Positions 9,237-18,296 of a stretch of 64,000 bases of DNA are shown one piece after another. Position 1 is the first letter of the stretch. Each line of letters starts with the position of its first letter. The notes under the pieces are model-generated. The model was not told the DNA's origin, did not search any database, and was given only the letters and a program-made list of their open reading frames with translations. Location: assembly GCA_001898185.1 (NCBI GenBank), contig MKTI01000013.1, positions 372,001-436,000 on the forward strand. Direction: 5' to 3'. Source of the DNA: Cellulomonas sp. 73-145 (GTDB taxonomy: Bacteria; Actinomycetota; Actinomycetes; Actinomycetales; Cellulomonadaceae). The position numbers were made by a program, and so were the translations under genes.

Positions 9237-9821
9237 ATGGGACGGTCGGCGTCCGCGGTCCTGTCCAGGCTCCTGCCGAGCCTGCTGCTGGGCGGGCTCC
9301 TGCTCGCCGGCTGCACCGGCGGCGGTTCGGCGGCGTCCCCGACGCGGCCGGCCGGTTCCGCGACCGCGACCTCGTCGCCGTCTGACGGCAGCACCGGCGT
9401 GCCGTCGTCGGCGGCCTCAGCCCTTCCGTCCGACGCCGGCTGCCGCGTGGACTACACGCCGGCACCGCTGCCGACCTGGGCGAGAGGCGGCTTCACACCG
9501 CCCGACGTCCCCGTGCCGTACGTGCTGAGTGACGCCGGGGACATCGTCGCGATCCTGTGGGCGACCCACGACCCCCTGGTGGCCCCGCCGGTGGCGGGTC
9601 AGAACAACAAGATCCTCTGGGTGCCGCGGGTGGCCTCCCCTGTCGGGACACCCCTGCAGATCCGCGCCACCCTGACGGCCACCGGCATGACGGCCTTCCG
9701 CGCGGTCGACGGCGGTCTGGGACCGTCCACCATCGACCTGCCCGCGCCCGGCTGCTGGTCGCTCGACCTCACCTGGGGCGCCCACCACGACCACCTCGAG
9801 CTCGCCTACGCGACGAGCTGA
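9237..9821 (+). CDS. Putative secreted lipoprotein, unknown function
   Basis: I do not recognise a family. The first 24 residues are a lipoprotein signal peptide (MGRSASAVLSRLLPSLLLGG) ending in the lipobox LLAG-C. A Ser/Thr/Pro/Ala-rich linker follows to about residue 60. The remaining 130 residues look like a compact beta-rich domain with two cysteines (DAGCRVDY and APGCWSLDLTWG) that could form a disulfide. The closing GCWSLDLTWGAHHDHLELAYAT strand is typical of an extracellular beta-sandwich. The protein would be anchored to the outer face of the membrane. Confidence 0.7.
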   Translation: MGRSASAVLSRLLPSLLLGGLLLAGCTGGGSAASPTRPAGSATATSSPSDGSTGVPSSAASALPSDAGCRVDYTPAPLPTWARGGFTPPDVPVPYVLSDAGDIVAILWATHDPLVAPPVAGQNNKILWVPRVASPVGTPLQIRATLTATGMTAFRAVDGGLGPSTIDLPAPGCWSLDLTWGAHHDHLELAYATS

Positions 9822-9915
9822 ACGAACACGCTGACCCGGCCCGCGACGCCGGTGCGGAGAACCTCGACGCCGGTCGTTAGGCTGCCCTCACCGTTGAGCG
9901 CCACCGGAGGTCTCC

Positions 9916-10377
9916 GTGCCGTACGTCGTCGACTTCGAGAACGTCTCCACCGTCGGGCTCGAGTCGTCCCCGGTGGCCGACGCGCTCGCCGGGCTGCGCG
10001 CCAACGAGGCGCGGTACTTCCGGAACAAGTACCAGCACGTGTTCACCGTCGAGCCCGCCGCCGACGCGCACGACGCCGTCGACCGGGTCACCCGGATCCT
10101 CTCCGAGGAGCGGGGCATCGTCATCGCGTCCCCAGCGCTGGAGGCGACCGACTTCGAGGTCGAGGGCATCCGCTGGACGTACGTGTTCTACGAGTCGGGG
10201 CTGTCGATCAACGTGCTGTGGACCGTTGCGGACGCCGGCAAGCGCGCGGTCGGCTTCAAGCTGTCCGACGGCATGGACGTGCCGGCCGAGCTGAGCGCGT
10301 TCAAGTTCGCGCGGCAGAGGTCGAAGCTGGCCGGGACGATCCGCGGCTCGTTCTTCGTCATCAAGGGCCAGTACTGA
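9916..10377 (+). CDS. Hypothetical protein, 153 aa
   Basis: No family is recognised. The protein is soluble, has no signal peptide or membrane segment, and has balanced composition with several aromatic strands (YVVDFENVSTVGL, IRWTYVFYESGLSINVLW, GSFFVIKGQY). Start is GTG 9916, with a clear GGAGG at 9906-9910. It is transcribed alone. Codon use resembles neighbours, so it is probably a real cytoplasmic protein. Confidence 0.65.
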   Translation: MPYVVDFENVSTVGLESSPVADALAGLRANEARYFRNKYQHVFTVEPAADAHDAVDRVTRILSEERGIVIASPALEATDFEVEGIRWTYVFYESGLSINVLWTVADAGKRAVGFKLSDGMDVPAELSAFKFARQRSKLAGTIRGSFFVIKGQY

Positions 10378-10399
10378 CCCGTCGCCCGCGGCGCGCGGT

Positions 10400-10702
10400 T
10401 CAGTCGCGCAAGGGCGAGCCGACGACGTCGAACCGGAAGCCGCCGAACTGACCGGACAGCAGCGGCCGCGCCTGTGCGATCGCGGCCTGCACGTCGGGAT
10501 GCTGCAGCGAGCCCCGATGCGCTGCGGCGCTGTCCCACAGCTCCACGACGAACACCGTGTCCGGCTCGTCGTCGTTCACGCCCACCTCGTAGAGCCGGCA
10601 CCCGAGGTCCCGCAGCACATCGCTGCGGCGGGTCAGGTGCGCGACCAGCTCGTCCCGTCGCCCGGGAACGGCCCCGAGGCTGCCTGCGTTCGCGAAGACC
10701 AT
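10400..10702 (-). CDS. Antibiotic-biosynthesis-monooxygenase (ABM) domain protein
   Basis: This is a short ferredoxin-like ABM-fold protein (100 aa): VFANAGSLGAVPGRRDELVAHLTRRSDVLRDLGC, then YEVGVNDDEPDTVFVVELWDSAAAHRGSLQHPDVQAAIAQARPLL. The family includes heme-degrading and quinol-type monooxygenases as well as binding proteins, and usually forms dimers. Substrate cannot be assigned. The transcript looks leaderless: TAGCGT lies 6 nt before the start codon and no ribosome site is seen. Confidence 0.8.
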   Translation of the reverse strand: MVFANAGSLGAVPGRRDELVAHLTRRSDVLRDLGCRLYEVGVNDDEPDTVFVVELWDSAAAHRGSLQHPDVQAAIAQARPLLSGQFGGFRFDVVGSPLRD

Positions 10703-10708
10703 GGGGCG

Positions 10709-10714
10709 ACGCTA
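10709..10714 (-). promoter_or_regulatory. Predicted -10 box, leaderless ABM gene
   Basis: On the minus strand TAGCGT is followed by 6 nt and then the ATG at 10702. Confidence 0.5.
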
Positions 10715-10796
10715 GGCGCCACCACCGACAGCGCGCCCGGCGGGCCCCACCAGGGTGGTCACCCCGCGGTGGTCACCTGGGAGACCGTCGGTTATG

Positions 10797-10810
10797 GTGG
10801 TCTAGACCAC
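10797..10810. promoter_or_regulatory. Perfect DasR-type (dre) operator in front of ptsH
   Basis: GTGGTCTAGACCAC is a perfect 14-bp palindrome matching the known GntR/HutC (DasR, NagR) consensus TGGTCTAGACCA. It lies 42 nt upstream of the HPr start, where a repressor would block the promoter or early elongation. A DasR-like gene is 1.9 kb away. Confidence 0.85.
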
Positions 10811-10851
10811 TCGCACCGGCTCGTCGCCGGACCACACCAACGGAGGTGCCC

Positions 10852-11112
10852 ATGCCCGAACGCCGTGCCGTCCTCGCCATCGCCGAAGGCCTCCACGCCC
10901 GTCCCGCCGCGCTGTTCGTCAACCTGGCGGCGCAGCAGCCGGTCGCCGTGACCATCCGCAAGGCCGACGGCGACCCCGTGCCGGCCTCGAGCATCCTCAG
11001 CGTGATGGGCCTCGGCGCCGGCCCCGGCGACGAGGTGTTCCTCGCCAGCGACGACGCGGCCGCGCAGCCGTCGCTCGACGCCCTGGCGCAGTACCTGGAG
11101 TCCGCCGGCTGA
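10852..11112 (+). CDS. ptsH: Phosphocarrier protein HPr
   Basis: HPr (86 aa) carries phosphate from enzyme I to the EIIA proteins of the PTS. The phospho-accepting His15 is in GLHARPAA. The regulatory-serine region is VPASSILSVMGLG, with Ser47 at the usual position. CGGAGG 8 nt upstream sets the ATG at 10852. An ORF reading farther upstream is not supported. Enzyme I (ptsI) is not in the window. Confidence 0.95.
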   Translation: MPERRAVLAIAEGLHARPAALFVNLAAQQPVAVTIRKADGDPVPASSILSVMGLGAGPGDEVFLASDDAAAQPSLDALAQYLESAG

Positions 11113-11131
11113 GCGGCGCACCCGCACGACG

Positions 11132-11165
11132 ACGCCCGGCCGGGGCAGCGGTCCCGGCCGGGCGT
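11132..11165. terminator. Bidirectional intrinsic terminator
   Basis: A 13-bp perfect stem, ACGCCCGGCCGGG paired with CCCGGCCGGGCGT around an 8-nt loop, lies between the convergent ptsH and EIIC genes. No U-run follows, as is common in high-GC actinobacteria. Confidence 0.85.
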
Positions 11166-11184
11166 TCGTCTGTGGCAGCCGTCG

Positions 11185-12528
<1,344 letters not shown>

Positions 12529-12633
12529 GACAGGTGCACTCCTCGTCGTGTGCTCGTCATCGTGTGCATGTCGTTGCGTGCGGCTGTGCGGGTGGCCGGT
12601 CGCGCCGGCGGTCCGTCGTCGGCGACGGGACAC

Positions 12634-12645
12634 TCGTCCGGACTA
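12634..12645. promoter_or_regulatory. Degenerate DasR-type operator
   Basis: TCGTCCGGACTA matches the TGGTCTAGACCA consensus at 8 of 12 positions. It sits exactly 21 bp (two helical turns) from the next site, which supports cooperative binding. Confidence 0.4.
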
Positions 12646-12654
12646 GTGCGCTAG

Positions 12655-12666
12655 ATGTCTGGACCA
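12655..12666. promoter_or_regulatory. DasR-type operator, EIIC side
   Basis: ATGTCTGGACCA matches the dre consensus at 9 of 12 positions. It is in the intergenic region between the divergent EIIC and dasR genes. Confidence 0.55.
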
Positions 12667-12723
12667 GTTGCCCGCAACCATGATGGAATGGCGCGCACGG
12701 TGTCAAGAGCGGCAGGCTTCGCA

Positions 12724-12735
12724 CCGTCCAGACCA
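12724..12735. promoter_or_regulatory. DasR-type operator, dasR side
   Basis: CCGTCCAGACCA matches the dre consensus at 9 of 12 positions. It lies 21 bp upstream of the dasR start, so autoregulation is likely. Confidence 0.55.
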
Positions 12736-12755
12736 GTCGCGACGAGGGGACGAGG

Positions 12756-13532
12756 GTGGGTCGCTCCGTTCTGAAGTACGTGCGGGTGCGCGACTACCTG
12801 CGCTCCCTGGTCACCCACGAGCTCGCGCCGGGTGACGCGATCCCGTCCGAGCGCATCCTGTGCGACCAGTTCGGCGTCTCCCGGATGACCGTGCGGCAGG
12901 CCGTCGACGCGCTCGTCGTGGAGGGCCTGCTGGCCCGGGAGCAGGGCCGCGGCACGTTCGTCGCGCCCACCAAGGTGGACCTCGAGGTGCGCCTGGCGTC
13001 CTTCGGCGAGGAGATGCAGCGCCGCGGCATGGAGCCGGCCTCCAAGGTGCTGTCTGCCGAGGTGGTCGCGGCCACGCCGGACATCGCCGACGCCCTCGAC
13101 ATCCTGCCTGGTGAGCGCGTCTTCTCCCTGCACCGGGTGCGCCTGGCGGACGGCGAGCCGATGGCGATCGAGCAGTCCTGGCTGCCGTGCCAGCTGGTGC
13201 CCGGCTTCTTCGACGGTCCCCTGCCGGACAGCATCTACGGCGAGCTGCGCCGCCGCGGCCTGGAGCCGGACTGGGGCGAGGACGTCGTCTCGGCGGCTGA
13301 GGTCGACACGGGCGATGCCGAGCTGCTGAGCGTGCCCACCGGCCGCGCGGTGCTGCGCGTCACCCGGCGGACCTTCGCGGGCGAGACGGCCTGCGTGTAC
13401 TCACGGTCGACCTACCGGGCCGACCGCTACGTGCTCTGGGTGCCCCTGCGTGCACCGAAGCGCGCGCTCACCCCCAAGCGCGGCGCGGCGGAACGAGCGG
13501 CACAACCTGCGACGGCGGAGGTCCTGTCATGA
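12756..13532 (+). CDS. dasR: GntR/HutC-family regulator, DasR/NagR type
   Basis: This repressor (258 aa) has an N-terminal winged helix (residues about 8-75: YLRSLVTHELAPGDAIPSERILCDQFGVSRMTVRQAVDALVVEGLL, then GRGTFVAP). A C-terminal UTRA effector domain follows (LEVRLASFGEEMQRRGMEPASKVL ... ERVFSLHRVRLADGEPMAIEQSWLP). In actinobacteria this family senses GlcN-6-P or GlcNAc-6-P and controls PTS and nag genes. Matching operators lie before ptsH and in its own promoter region. Start is GTG 12756, after an AG-rich ribosome site. Its last codons overlap the next ATG. A C-terminal basic tail of about 25 residues is longer than usual. Confidence 0.87.
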   Translation: MGRSVLKYVRVRDYLRSLVTHELAPGDAIPSERILCDQFGVSRMTVRQAVDALVVEGLLAREQGRGTFVAPTKVDLEVRLASFGEEMQRRGMEPASKVLSAEVVAATPDIADALDILPGERVFSLHRVRLADGEPMAIEQSWLPCQLVPGFFDGPLPDSIYGELRRRGLEPDWGEDVVSAAEVDTGDAELLSVPTGRAVLRVTRRTFAGETACVYSRSTYRADRYVLWVPLRAPKRALTPKRGAAERAAQPATAEVLS

Positions 13533-13804
13533 GCGAGGGCAGTGTGGGCAGGGACGACCGGCGGTACGGCGAGCGGGCGCAGGCGGCGGAGATCCTCGCG
13601 GCGCTCGGCGGGGTGGGCAACATCATCGAGATCGAGCCGTGCACCACGCGCCTGCGCTCGGAGGTGCACGAGACCGCCGCGGTGGACGTCAAGGCGCTGC
13701 GCGCGGCCGGCGCGCACGGCGTGATGATCTCCGGCCACGTGGTGCAGGTGGTCATGGGGCCGAACGTCGACATCATCGCGTCGGACCTCGAAGAGCTGCT
13801 CTGA
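13529..13804 (+). CDS. PTS EIIB, first copy
   Basis: This single-domain EIIB of the glucose/GlcNAc family (91 aa) carries the phospho-cysteine Cys38 in IEIEPCTTRLRSEV, followed by the usual AHGVMISGHVVQVVMGP. It accepts phosphate from EIIA and passes it to the sugar in EIIC. The ATG overlaps the dasR stop. A 19-residue charged N-terminal extension distinguishes it from the second copy. Confidence 0.9.
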   Translation: MSEGSVGRDDRRYGERAQAAEILAALGGVGNIIEIEPCTTRLRSEVHETAAVDVKALRAAGAHGVMISGHVVQVVMGPNVDIIASDLEELL

Positions 13805-13866
13805 ACAGTCCGGACAGACGGCCCAGGGCCGTGGTCACCAGCAAGTCGGTCAGCAAGGAGATCGAG

Positions 13867-14097
13867 ATGAGCAAGGCGGAGAACATCCTCGCGGCGCTCG
13901 GCGGGGCGGACAACCTCGTCGAGCTGGAGCCGTGCATCACCCGGCTGCGCGTCGAGGTGGTCGACCCGTCGCTGGTCGACGAGGCGGCGCTGAAGGCCAA
14001 CGGCAGCTACGGCGTGGTGCGGTCCGGCAACGCGGTGCAGGTGGTCGTCGGCCCCGAGGCGGACACGCTCGCCTCCGAGATCGGGGACCTGCGCTGA
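13867..14097 (+). CDS. PTS EIIB, second copy
   Basis: This second single-domain EIIB (76 aa) has its phospho-cysteine at Cys23 in LELEPCITRLRVEV and the motif YGVVRSGNAVQVVVGPEAD. AAGGAG 7 nt upstream supports ATG 13867. It resembles the first copy closely (ENILAALGGADNLVELEPC against AEILAALGGVGNIIEIEPC), so the pair arose by tandem duplication. Either both serve the one EIIC upstream, or one serves a second EIIC elsewhere. Confidence 0.9.
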   Translation: MSKAENILAALGGADNLVELEPCITRLRVEVVDPSLVDEAALKANGSYGVVRSGNAVQVVVGPEADTLASEIGDLR

Positions 14098-14561
14098 TGT
14101 CGGAGCCCCTGACGGTGCTCGCACCGGTCAGCGGCGTGGTGCGGGCGATGGCGGACGTGCCGGACCCGGTGTTCGGCGGCGAGCTCGTCGGGCCCGGTCT
14201 GGCGATCGACCCCGTGCGGGACGGCGTCGTCGAGGCGATCGCGCCGATCGACGGCACCATCGTCAAGCTGCACGCCCACGCCTTCGTCGTCACCGCGGAC
14301 GCGCAGCACTCGGCGCTGGTGCACCTCGGGCTGGACACCGTCCAGCTGGGCGGTGCCGGCTTCACGCTGCACGCCAAGGAGGGCGACGTGGTGAAGGCCG
14401 GTGACGTGGTGGTCAGCTGGAACCCGGCCGAGGTCGAGGCCGGCGGACGCTCCCCGATGTGCCCGGTGGTGGCGCTCGACGCGAAGCGTGAGCAGCTGAC
14501 CGAGCTGGTCACCGCGGGGGCCGACATCCGCTCCGGGGCGGCGCTGTTCGAGTGGAGCTGA
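14097..14561 (+). CDS. crr: PTS EIIA, Crr-like
   Basis: This EIIA-Glc family protein (154 aa) takes phosphate from HPr-His15 on the histidine in VHLGLDTV (His76). The second active-site histidine is His61 in HAHAFVVTADAQHSA. The N-terminal LTVLAPVSGVV matches the usual start of the domain. The ATG overlaps the preceding TGA by one base. The regulatory tip that targets lactose permease in enterobacteria cannot be assumed here. Confidence 0.92.
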   Translation: MSEPLTVLAPVSGVVRAMADVPDPVFGGELVGPGLAIDPVRDGVVEAIAPIDGTIVKLHAHAFVVTADAQHSALVHLGLDTVQLGGAGFTLHAKEGDVVKAGDVVVSWNPAEVEAGGRSPMCPVVALDAKREQLTELVTAGADIRSGAALFEWS

Positions 14562-15295
14562 CCCAGGAACCGGTCGTCGCGGGGCCCGGAGCACGGCCCG
14601 CCGGCTGGCTCGCGGCCCGGCTCAGCGCCCCCGGGGCGGGTCTGCTGGTCGACCTCGACGGCACGCTGGTGCTGACCGAGGCCGCCAACCAGCAGGCGTA
14701 CCGGCAGTACTTCGCGAGCCGCGGCTGGGAGGTGCACGACGACGTGGTCCGCGCCTTCGCCGGCCGCCGCGCGCACGAGGTGTTCGCCAGCCTGGCCGGA
14801 CCCTGGGGCGACGAGGACCCGGAGCGGCTGCGGCAGGACGTGCTCGACGTCCTCGCGACGCTCGACGTCCGGCCGGAGGCGGTCCCCGGCGCCGCCCGGC
14901 TGCTCACCGGCTGCGTGTCCCGTGGTGTCCCCGTCGCCGTCGTCACGTCCGCCGGGCGCGACTGGACGCTCGCTGCGCTGGAGTGGCTGGAGGTCGACCC
15001 GACCGGCATCGGACTGGTCACGGCCGAGGACTGCACCTGCGGAAAGCCGGACCCGGAACCGTTCCGTCGCGGCGCGCAGCTGCTGGGCCTCGACCCGGCC
15101 GGGCTGGCGGCGGTCGAGGACACCCCTGCGGGCATCGCCTCGGCGCGGCAGGCTGGTGTCGGCCTGGTGATCGGGGTGACCACGGGCCATCCGTCCGAGC
15201 ACCTGCGCGCGGCCGGTGCCGACCAGACCGTCCCCGACCTCACGGAGCTGGCCGACGCCGTCGCCCGCACCCCGACCGAGGAGCCCAGCGCATGA
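14552..15295 (+). CDS. HAD-superfamily sugar-phosphate phosphatase
   Basis: This haloacid-dehalogenase phosphatase (247 aa) has motif I LLVDLDGTL (nucleophile Asp34, acid Asp36), a helical cap (residues about 45-110), motif II VVTSAG, the lysine in CGKPDPEPF and motif IV VEDTPAGIASA. This pattern is typical of phosphosugar phosphatases such as 2-deoxyglucose-6-P phosphatase and beta-phosphoglucomutase relatives. GTG 14552 lies 10 nt inside the EIIA gene. In this operon it may relieve sugar-phosphate stress when GlcNAc-6-P or GlcN-6-P builds up. That role is inference. Confidence 0.87.
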   Translation: MELTQEPVVAGPGARPAGWLAARLSAPGAGLLVDLDGTLVLTEAANQQAYRQYFASRGWEVHDDVVRAFAGRRAHEVFASLAGPWGDEDPERLRQDVLDVLATLDVRPEAVPGAARLLTGCVSRGVPVAVVTSAGRDWTLAALEWLEVDPTGIGLVTAEDCTCGKPDPEPFRRGAQLLGLDPAGLAAVEDTPAGIASARQAGVGLVIGVTTGHPSEHLRAAGADQTVPDLTELADAVARTPTEEPSA

Positions 15296-16188
15296 CCACC
15301 CTTCCCGCCTCCGTCCGGCTGGACACCACCGGCCCGCTTCCGATGCTGCACGTCGACGGCCCCGACGGCTGGGCCGTCGTCTCGTTGCACGGCGCCCACG
15401 TCACCGCGTGGGGACCGCACGGTCAGCCGCCGGCGCTGTGGCTGAGCTCGCTCAGCCGGTTCGACGCCGACTCGGCGATCCGGGGCGGCATCCCACTCTG
15501 CTTCCCCTGGTTCGGCCCGCTGGCCGACCATCCCGAGGCGCCGCGGCACGGGTTCGCCCGCACCGCCCTGTGGACGCTGGACGGTGCGGAGGACGACGGC
15601 ACCGACGTCAGGGTCCGCCTGTCGCTGCGCGACTCGGACCAGACGCGGGCCTCCGCCTGGCCGCACCCCTTCGAGGCGGTGTGCACGGTGGTGGTCGGCA
15701 CGCGCCTGACGGTCGCGCTCGAGGTGACCAACACCGGCGACCAGCCGTTCCGCTACGAGGAGGCGCTGCACACCTACCTCGCCGTCACCGACGTCACCAC
15801 CACCGAGGTGACCGGGCTCGAGGACATCCCCTATGTCGACAAGACCGCCGACGGCGCCGAGCGCCCCGGCGACCCCGACGCGCTGCGCCTGACGGGTGAG
15901 ACCGACCGGATCTACCCCGGTGCGCTGAAGCCCGTGATGGTGGTCGACGCCGGCGGCCGGTGGACGCAGGTGACCAAGCGCGGCTCGGCGAGCACCGTCG
16001 TGTGGAACCCCTGGCAGGACGGTTCCCGAGCCACGGCCGACATCGACGACGACGGCTGGACCACGATGCTCTGCGTCGAGGCGGCCAACGTCGGCCCCGC
16101 CGCCATCGAGCTCGCCCCCGGCGAGCGCCACACCCTCAGCACCACGATCGAGACGAGCGTCGTCCCGACGGCCACCACGGAGGTCTGA
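15292..16188 (+). CDS. D-hexose-6-phosphate mutarotase (YeaD-like)
   Basis: This aldose-1-epimerase superfamily protein (298 aa) has the YeaD-type signature: SLHGAHVTAWGP, GGIPLCFPWFGP, PRHGFAR, the catalytic-region FRYEEALHTYLAV, and WNPWQDGS. The family interconverts alpha and beta anomers of hexose-6-phosphates. The ATG overlaps the HAD gene stop. Its place between PTS components and nagA suggests it speeds anomerisation of incoming phosphorylated sugar, but the exact substrate is not shown by sequence. Confidence 0.88.
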   Translation: MTTLPASVRLDTTGPLPMLHVDGPDGWAVVSLHGAHVTAWGPHGQPPALWLSSLSRFDADSAIRGGIPLCFPWFGPLADHPEAPRHGFARTALWTLDGAEDDGTDVRVRLSLRDSDQTRASAWPHPFEAVCTVVVGTRLTVALEVTNTGDQPFRYEEALHTYLAVTDVTTTEVTGLEDIPYVDKTADGAERPGDPDALRLTGETDRIYPGALKPVMVVDAGGRWTQVTKRGSASTVVWNPWQDGSRATADIDDDGWTTMLCVEAANVGPAAIELAPGERHTLSTTIETSVVPTATTEV

Positions 16189-16196
16189 CACCCGCC

Positions 16197-17426
16197 ATGT
16201 CCGAGCACCTGTCCGAGCACAGCGCACAGACGTTCCTTCGCGGCCGCGTCGTCACCCCGGCGGAGGTGATCACCGACGGGCTCGTCGTGCTGCGCGACGG
16301 CCTGATCGCCTGGGTCGGGGAGGCCGCCGCGGCGGCCAGCGCCGGCTGGTCCGAGGTCCCGGAGGCGGACGCGAACCCGGCCACGCTGCTGCCCGGGCTG
16401 GTGGACGTGCACGACCACGGCGGTGGTGGCGCGAGCTTCCCCGACTCGGCGACGGCCGAGGAGGCGATGGTGGCGGTCCGCGAGCACCGTGCCCACGGGA
16501 CGACGACGCTGGTCGCCTCCCTGGTCACGGCCGCGCCGGAGACGCTGCGGCAGCGGGTCGAGGTGCTGGCGGGGCTGGCCGACGCCGGGGAGATCGCCGG
16601 CATCCACCTCGAGGGGCCGTTCGTCTCGACCGTGCGCTGCGGCGCGCAGGACCCGGAGCTGATCCAGGCGCCGGACGCGGACCTGACGAGGGAGCTGGCC
16701 AAGCTGGCCGGCGGGCACCTGGTCACCATGACGGTGGCGCCGGAGCTGGCCGGGGTGCCGGGCGACGGCGGGGTGGTCGACGCGCTGATCAGCAACGGTG
16801 CGCTGCCGAGCTTCGGGCACACCGACGCGAGCTGGGCGCAGACGGCGGCGGCGCTCGACGACGCCCGGCGGCGGCTGGCAGCGGGGCCGGTGCGGTCCGG
16901 GCGTCCGACGGTGACCCACCTGTTCAACGGCATGCGGCCGCTCGACCACCGCAACCCCGGGCCGATCCCGGCCTACCTGCTCGCGGCGGCCCGCGGCGAG
17001 GCGGTGCTCGAGCTGATCGGCGACGGCACTCACGTGGCCCCCGAGCTGGTGACCAGCATCATCGGCCTGGTCGGTGCCGACAACGTCGCGCTCGTGACGG
17101 ATGCGATGGCCGCCGCCGGCATGCCGGACGGCTCCTACCGGCTCGGCTCCCTGGACGTGTCGGTGGAGCACGGCGTCGCGCGGCTGGCCCACGGCGGGTC
17201 GATCGCGGGGGGCACGGCGCACCTGCTCGACGTGGTGCGCACCACCGTGGCGGGCGGCGTGCCCCTGGTCGACGCGGTGCGCGCCGCGGCCACCACGCCG
17301 GCGACGGTGCTGGGCGACCCGTCCGTCGGCTCGCTCGAGGCGGGCCGGCGGGCGGACGTCCTGGTGGTCGACGACCAGCTGCGGCCGATCACCGTCTGGC
17401 GCGCGGGCGTCGTCGTCACCCCCTGA
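16197..17426 (+). CDS. nagA: N-acetylglucosamine-6-phosphate deacetylase
   Basis: This amidohydrolase (409 aa) removes acetate from GlcNAc-6-P to give GlcN-6-P. Visible motifs are the metal-site VDVHDHGGGG, HLEGPF with the catalytic-site glutamate, FGHTDASW, VTHLFNGMRPLDHR, IGDGTHV, and the catalytic-Asp region VTDAMAAAG. It is followed 42 nt later by nagB, so the two steps are co-expressed. Confidence 0.93.
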   Translation: MSEHLSEHSAQTFLRGRVVTPAEVITDGLVVLRDGLIAWVGEAAAAASAGWSEVPEADANPATLLPGLVDVHDHGGGGASFPDSATAEEAMVAVREHRAHGTTTLVASLVTAAPETLRQRVEVLAGLADAGEIAGIHLEGPFVSTVRCGAQDPELIQAPDADLTRELAKLAGGHLVTMTVAPELAGVPGDGGVVDALISNGALPSFGHTDASWAQTAAALDDARRRLAAGPVRSGRPTVTHLFNGMRPLDHRNPGPIPAYLLAAARGEAVLELIGDGTHVAPELVTSIIGLVGADNVALVTDAMAAAGMPDGSYRLGSLDVSVEHGVARLAHGGSIAGGTAHLLDVVRTTVAGGVPLVDAVRAAATTPATVLGDPSVGSLEAGRRADVLVVDDQLRPITVWRAGVVVTP

Positions 17427-17467
17427 CCCGGCCCACCCCTCCCCTAGAGCCGAGAGAGAGACCTGCC

Positions 17468-18250
17468 ATGGAAGTCGTCATCGCCGCTCCCGACGAGCTG
17501 GCCGGCCTGGCCGCCGATGCGATCGAGCAGCTGCTGGCCGCCAAGCCGACCGCCGTGCTCGGCCTGGCCACCGGGTCGAGCCCGCTGGGCATCTACGACG
17601 AGCTGGTGCGGCGGTACGAGGCCGGCCGCCTGTCGTTCGCGCAGGCGCGGGGCTTCACGCTCGACGAGTACGTGGGCCTGCCGGCCGACCACCCGGAGAG
17701 CTACCGCAACGTGATCGACCGGGAGATCGTGTCCCGCGTCGACTTCGCCCCCGGCGCCGTGCGGGGTCCGGACGGGCTCGCCGCCGACGTCGTCACCTCC
17801 TGCGCCGAGTACGAGGCGGCGATCGTCGCCGCGGGCGGTGTCGACCTGCAGATCCTCGGCATCGGCTCCGACGGGCACATCGGCTTCAACGAGCCGGGAT
17901 CGTCGCTCGCCTCGCGGACGCGCATCAAGACCCTGACCGAGCAGACCCGCGGCGACAACGCCCGGTTCTTCGGCGGCGACATCGATTTGGTGCCGCGGCA
18001 CTGCCTGACCCAGGGGCTGGCCACGATCATGTCGGCCCGGCACGTCGTGCTGATCGCCACCGGGTACGCCAAGGCGGAGGCGGTGCACCACCTGGTCGAG
18101 GGGTCGGTCAGCGCGATGTGGCCGGGCACGGTGCTGCAGCACCACCCGCACGTGAGCGTGCTGGTGGACCCGGCGGCCGCCGGTCGGCTGCAGCTGGCCG
18201 ACTACTTCCGGAGCACGTACGCGGCCAAGCCGGAGTGGCAGGGCCTCTGA
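17468..18250 (+). CDS. nagB: Glucosamine-6-phosphate deaminase
   Basis: This enzyme (260 aa) converts GlcN-6-P to fructose-6-P and ammonia. Characteristic segments are LGLATGSSPLGIYDELVRRYEAG, TLDEYVGLP, the active-site GIGSDGHIGFNEPGSS, and SAMWPGTVLQHHPHVSVLVDPAA. Length and motifs match the hexosaminidase-pathway enzyme. It ends the dasR-nagB operon. No strong terminator hairpin was seen in the 46 nt to the next, convergent gene. Confidence 0.94.
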   Translation: MEVVIAAPDELAGLAADAIEQLLAAKPTAVLGLATGSSPLGIYDELVRRYEAGRLSFAQARGFTLDEYVGLPADHPESYRNVIDREIVSRVDFAPGAVRGPDGLAADVVTSCAEYEAAIVAAGGVDLQILGIGSDGHIGFNEPGSSLASRTRIKTLTEQTRGDNARFFGGDIDLVPRHCLTQGLATIMSARHVVLIATGYAKAEAVHHLVEGSVSAMWPGTVLQHHPHVSVLVDPAAAGRLQLADYFRSTYAAKPEWQGL

Positions 18251-18296
18251 TCGGTAGCGCGGTACCGGCTGGCGCGGCGCTGCCCGGCACGGCCGG

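Noticed and set aside
13801..13820. AGTCCGGACA between the EIIB genes as a further DasR site
   Set aside because: Only the inner GTCCGGAC core fits, too weak against the consensus and inside a transcribed operon.
18251..18296. Terminator between nagB and the GH1-like gene
   Set aside because: GC-rich, but I could not pair a clean stem longer than about 6 bp.
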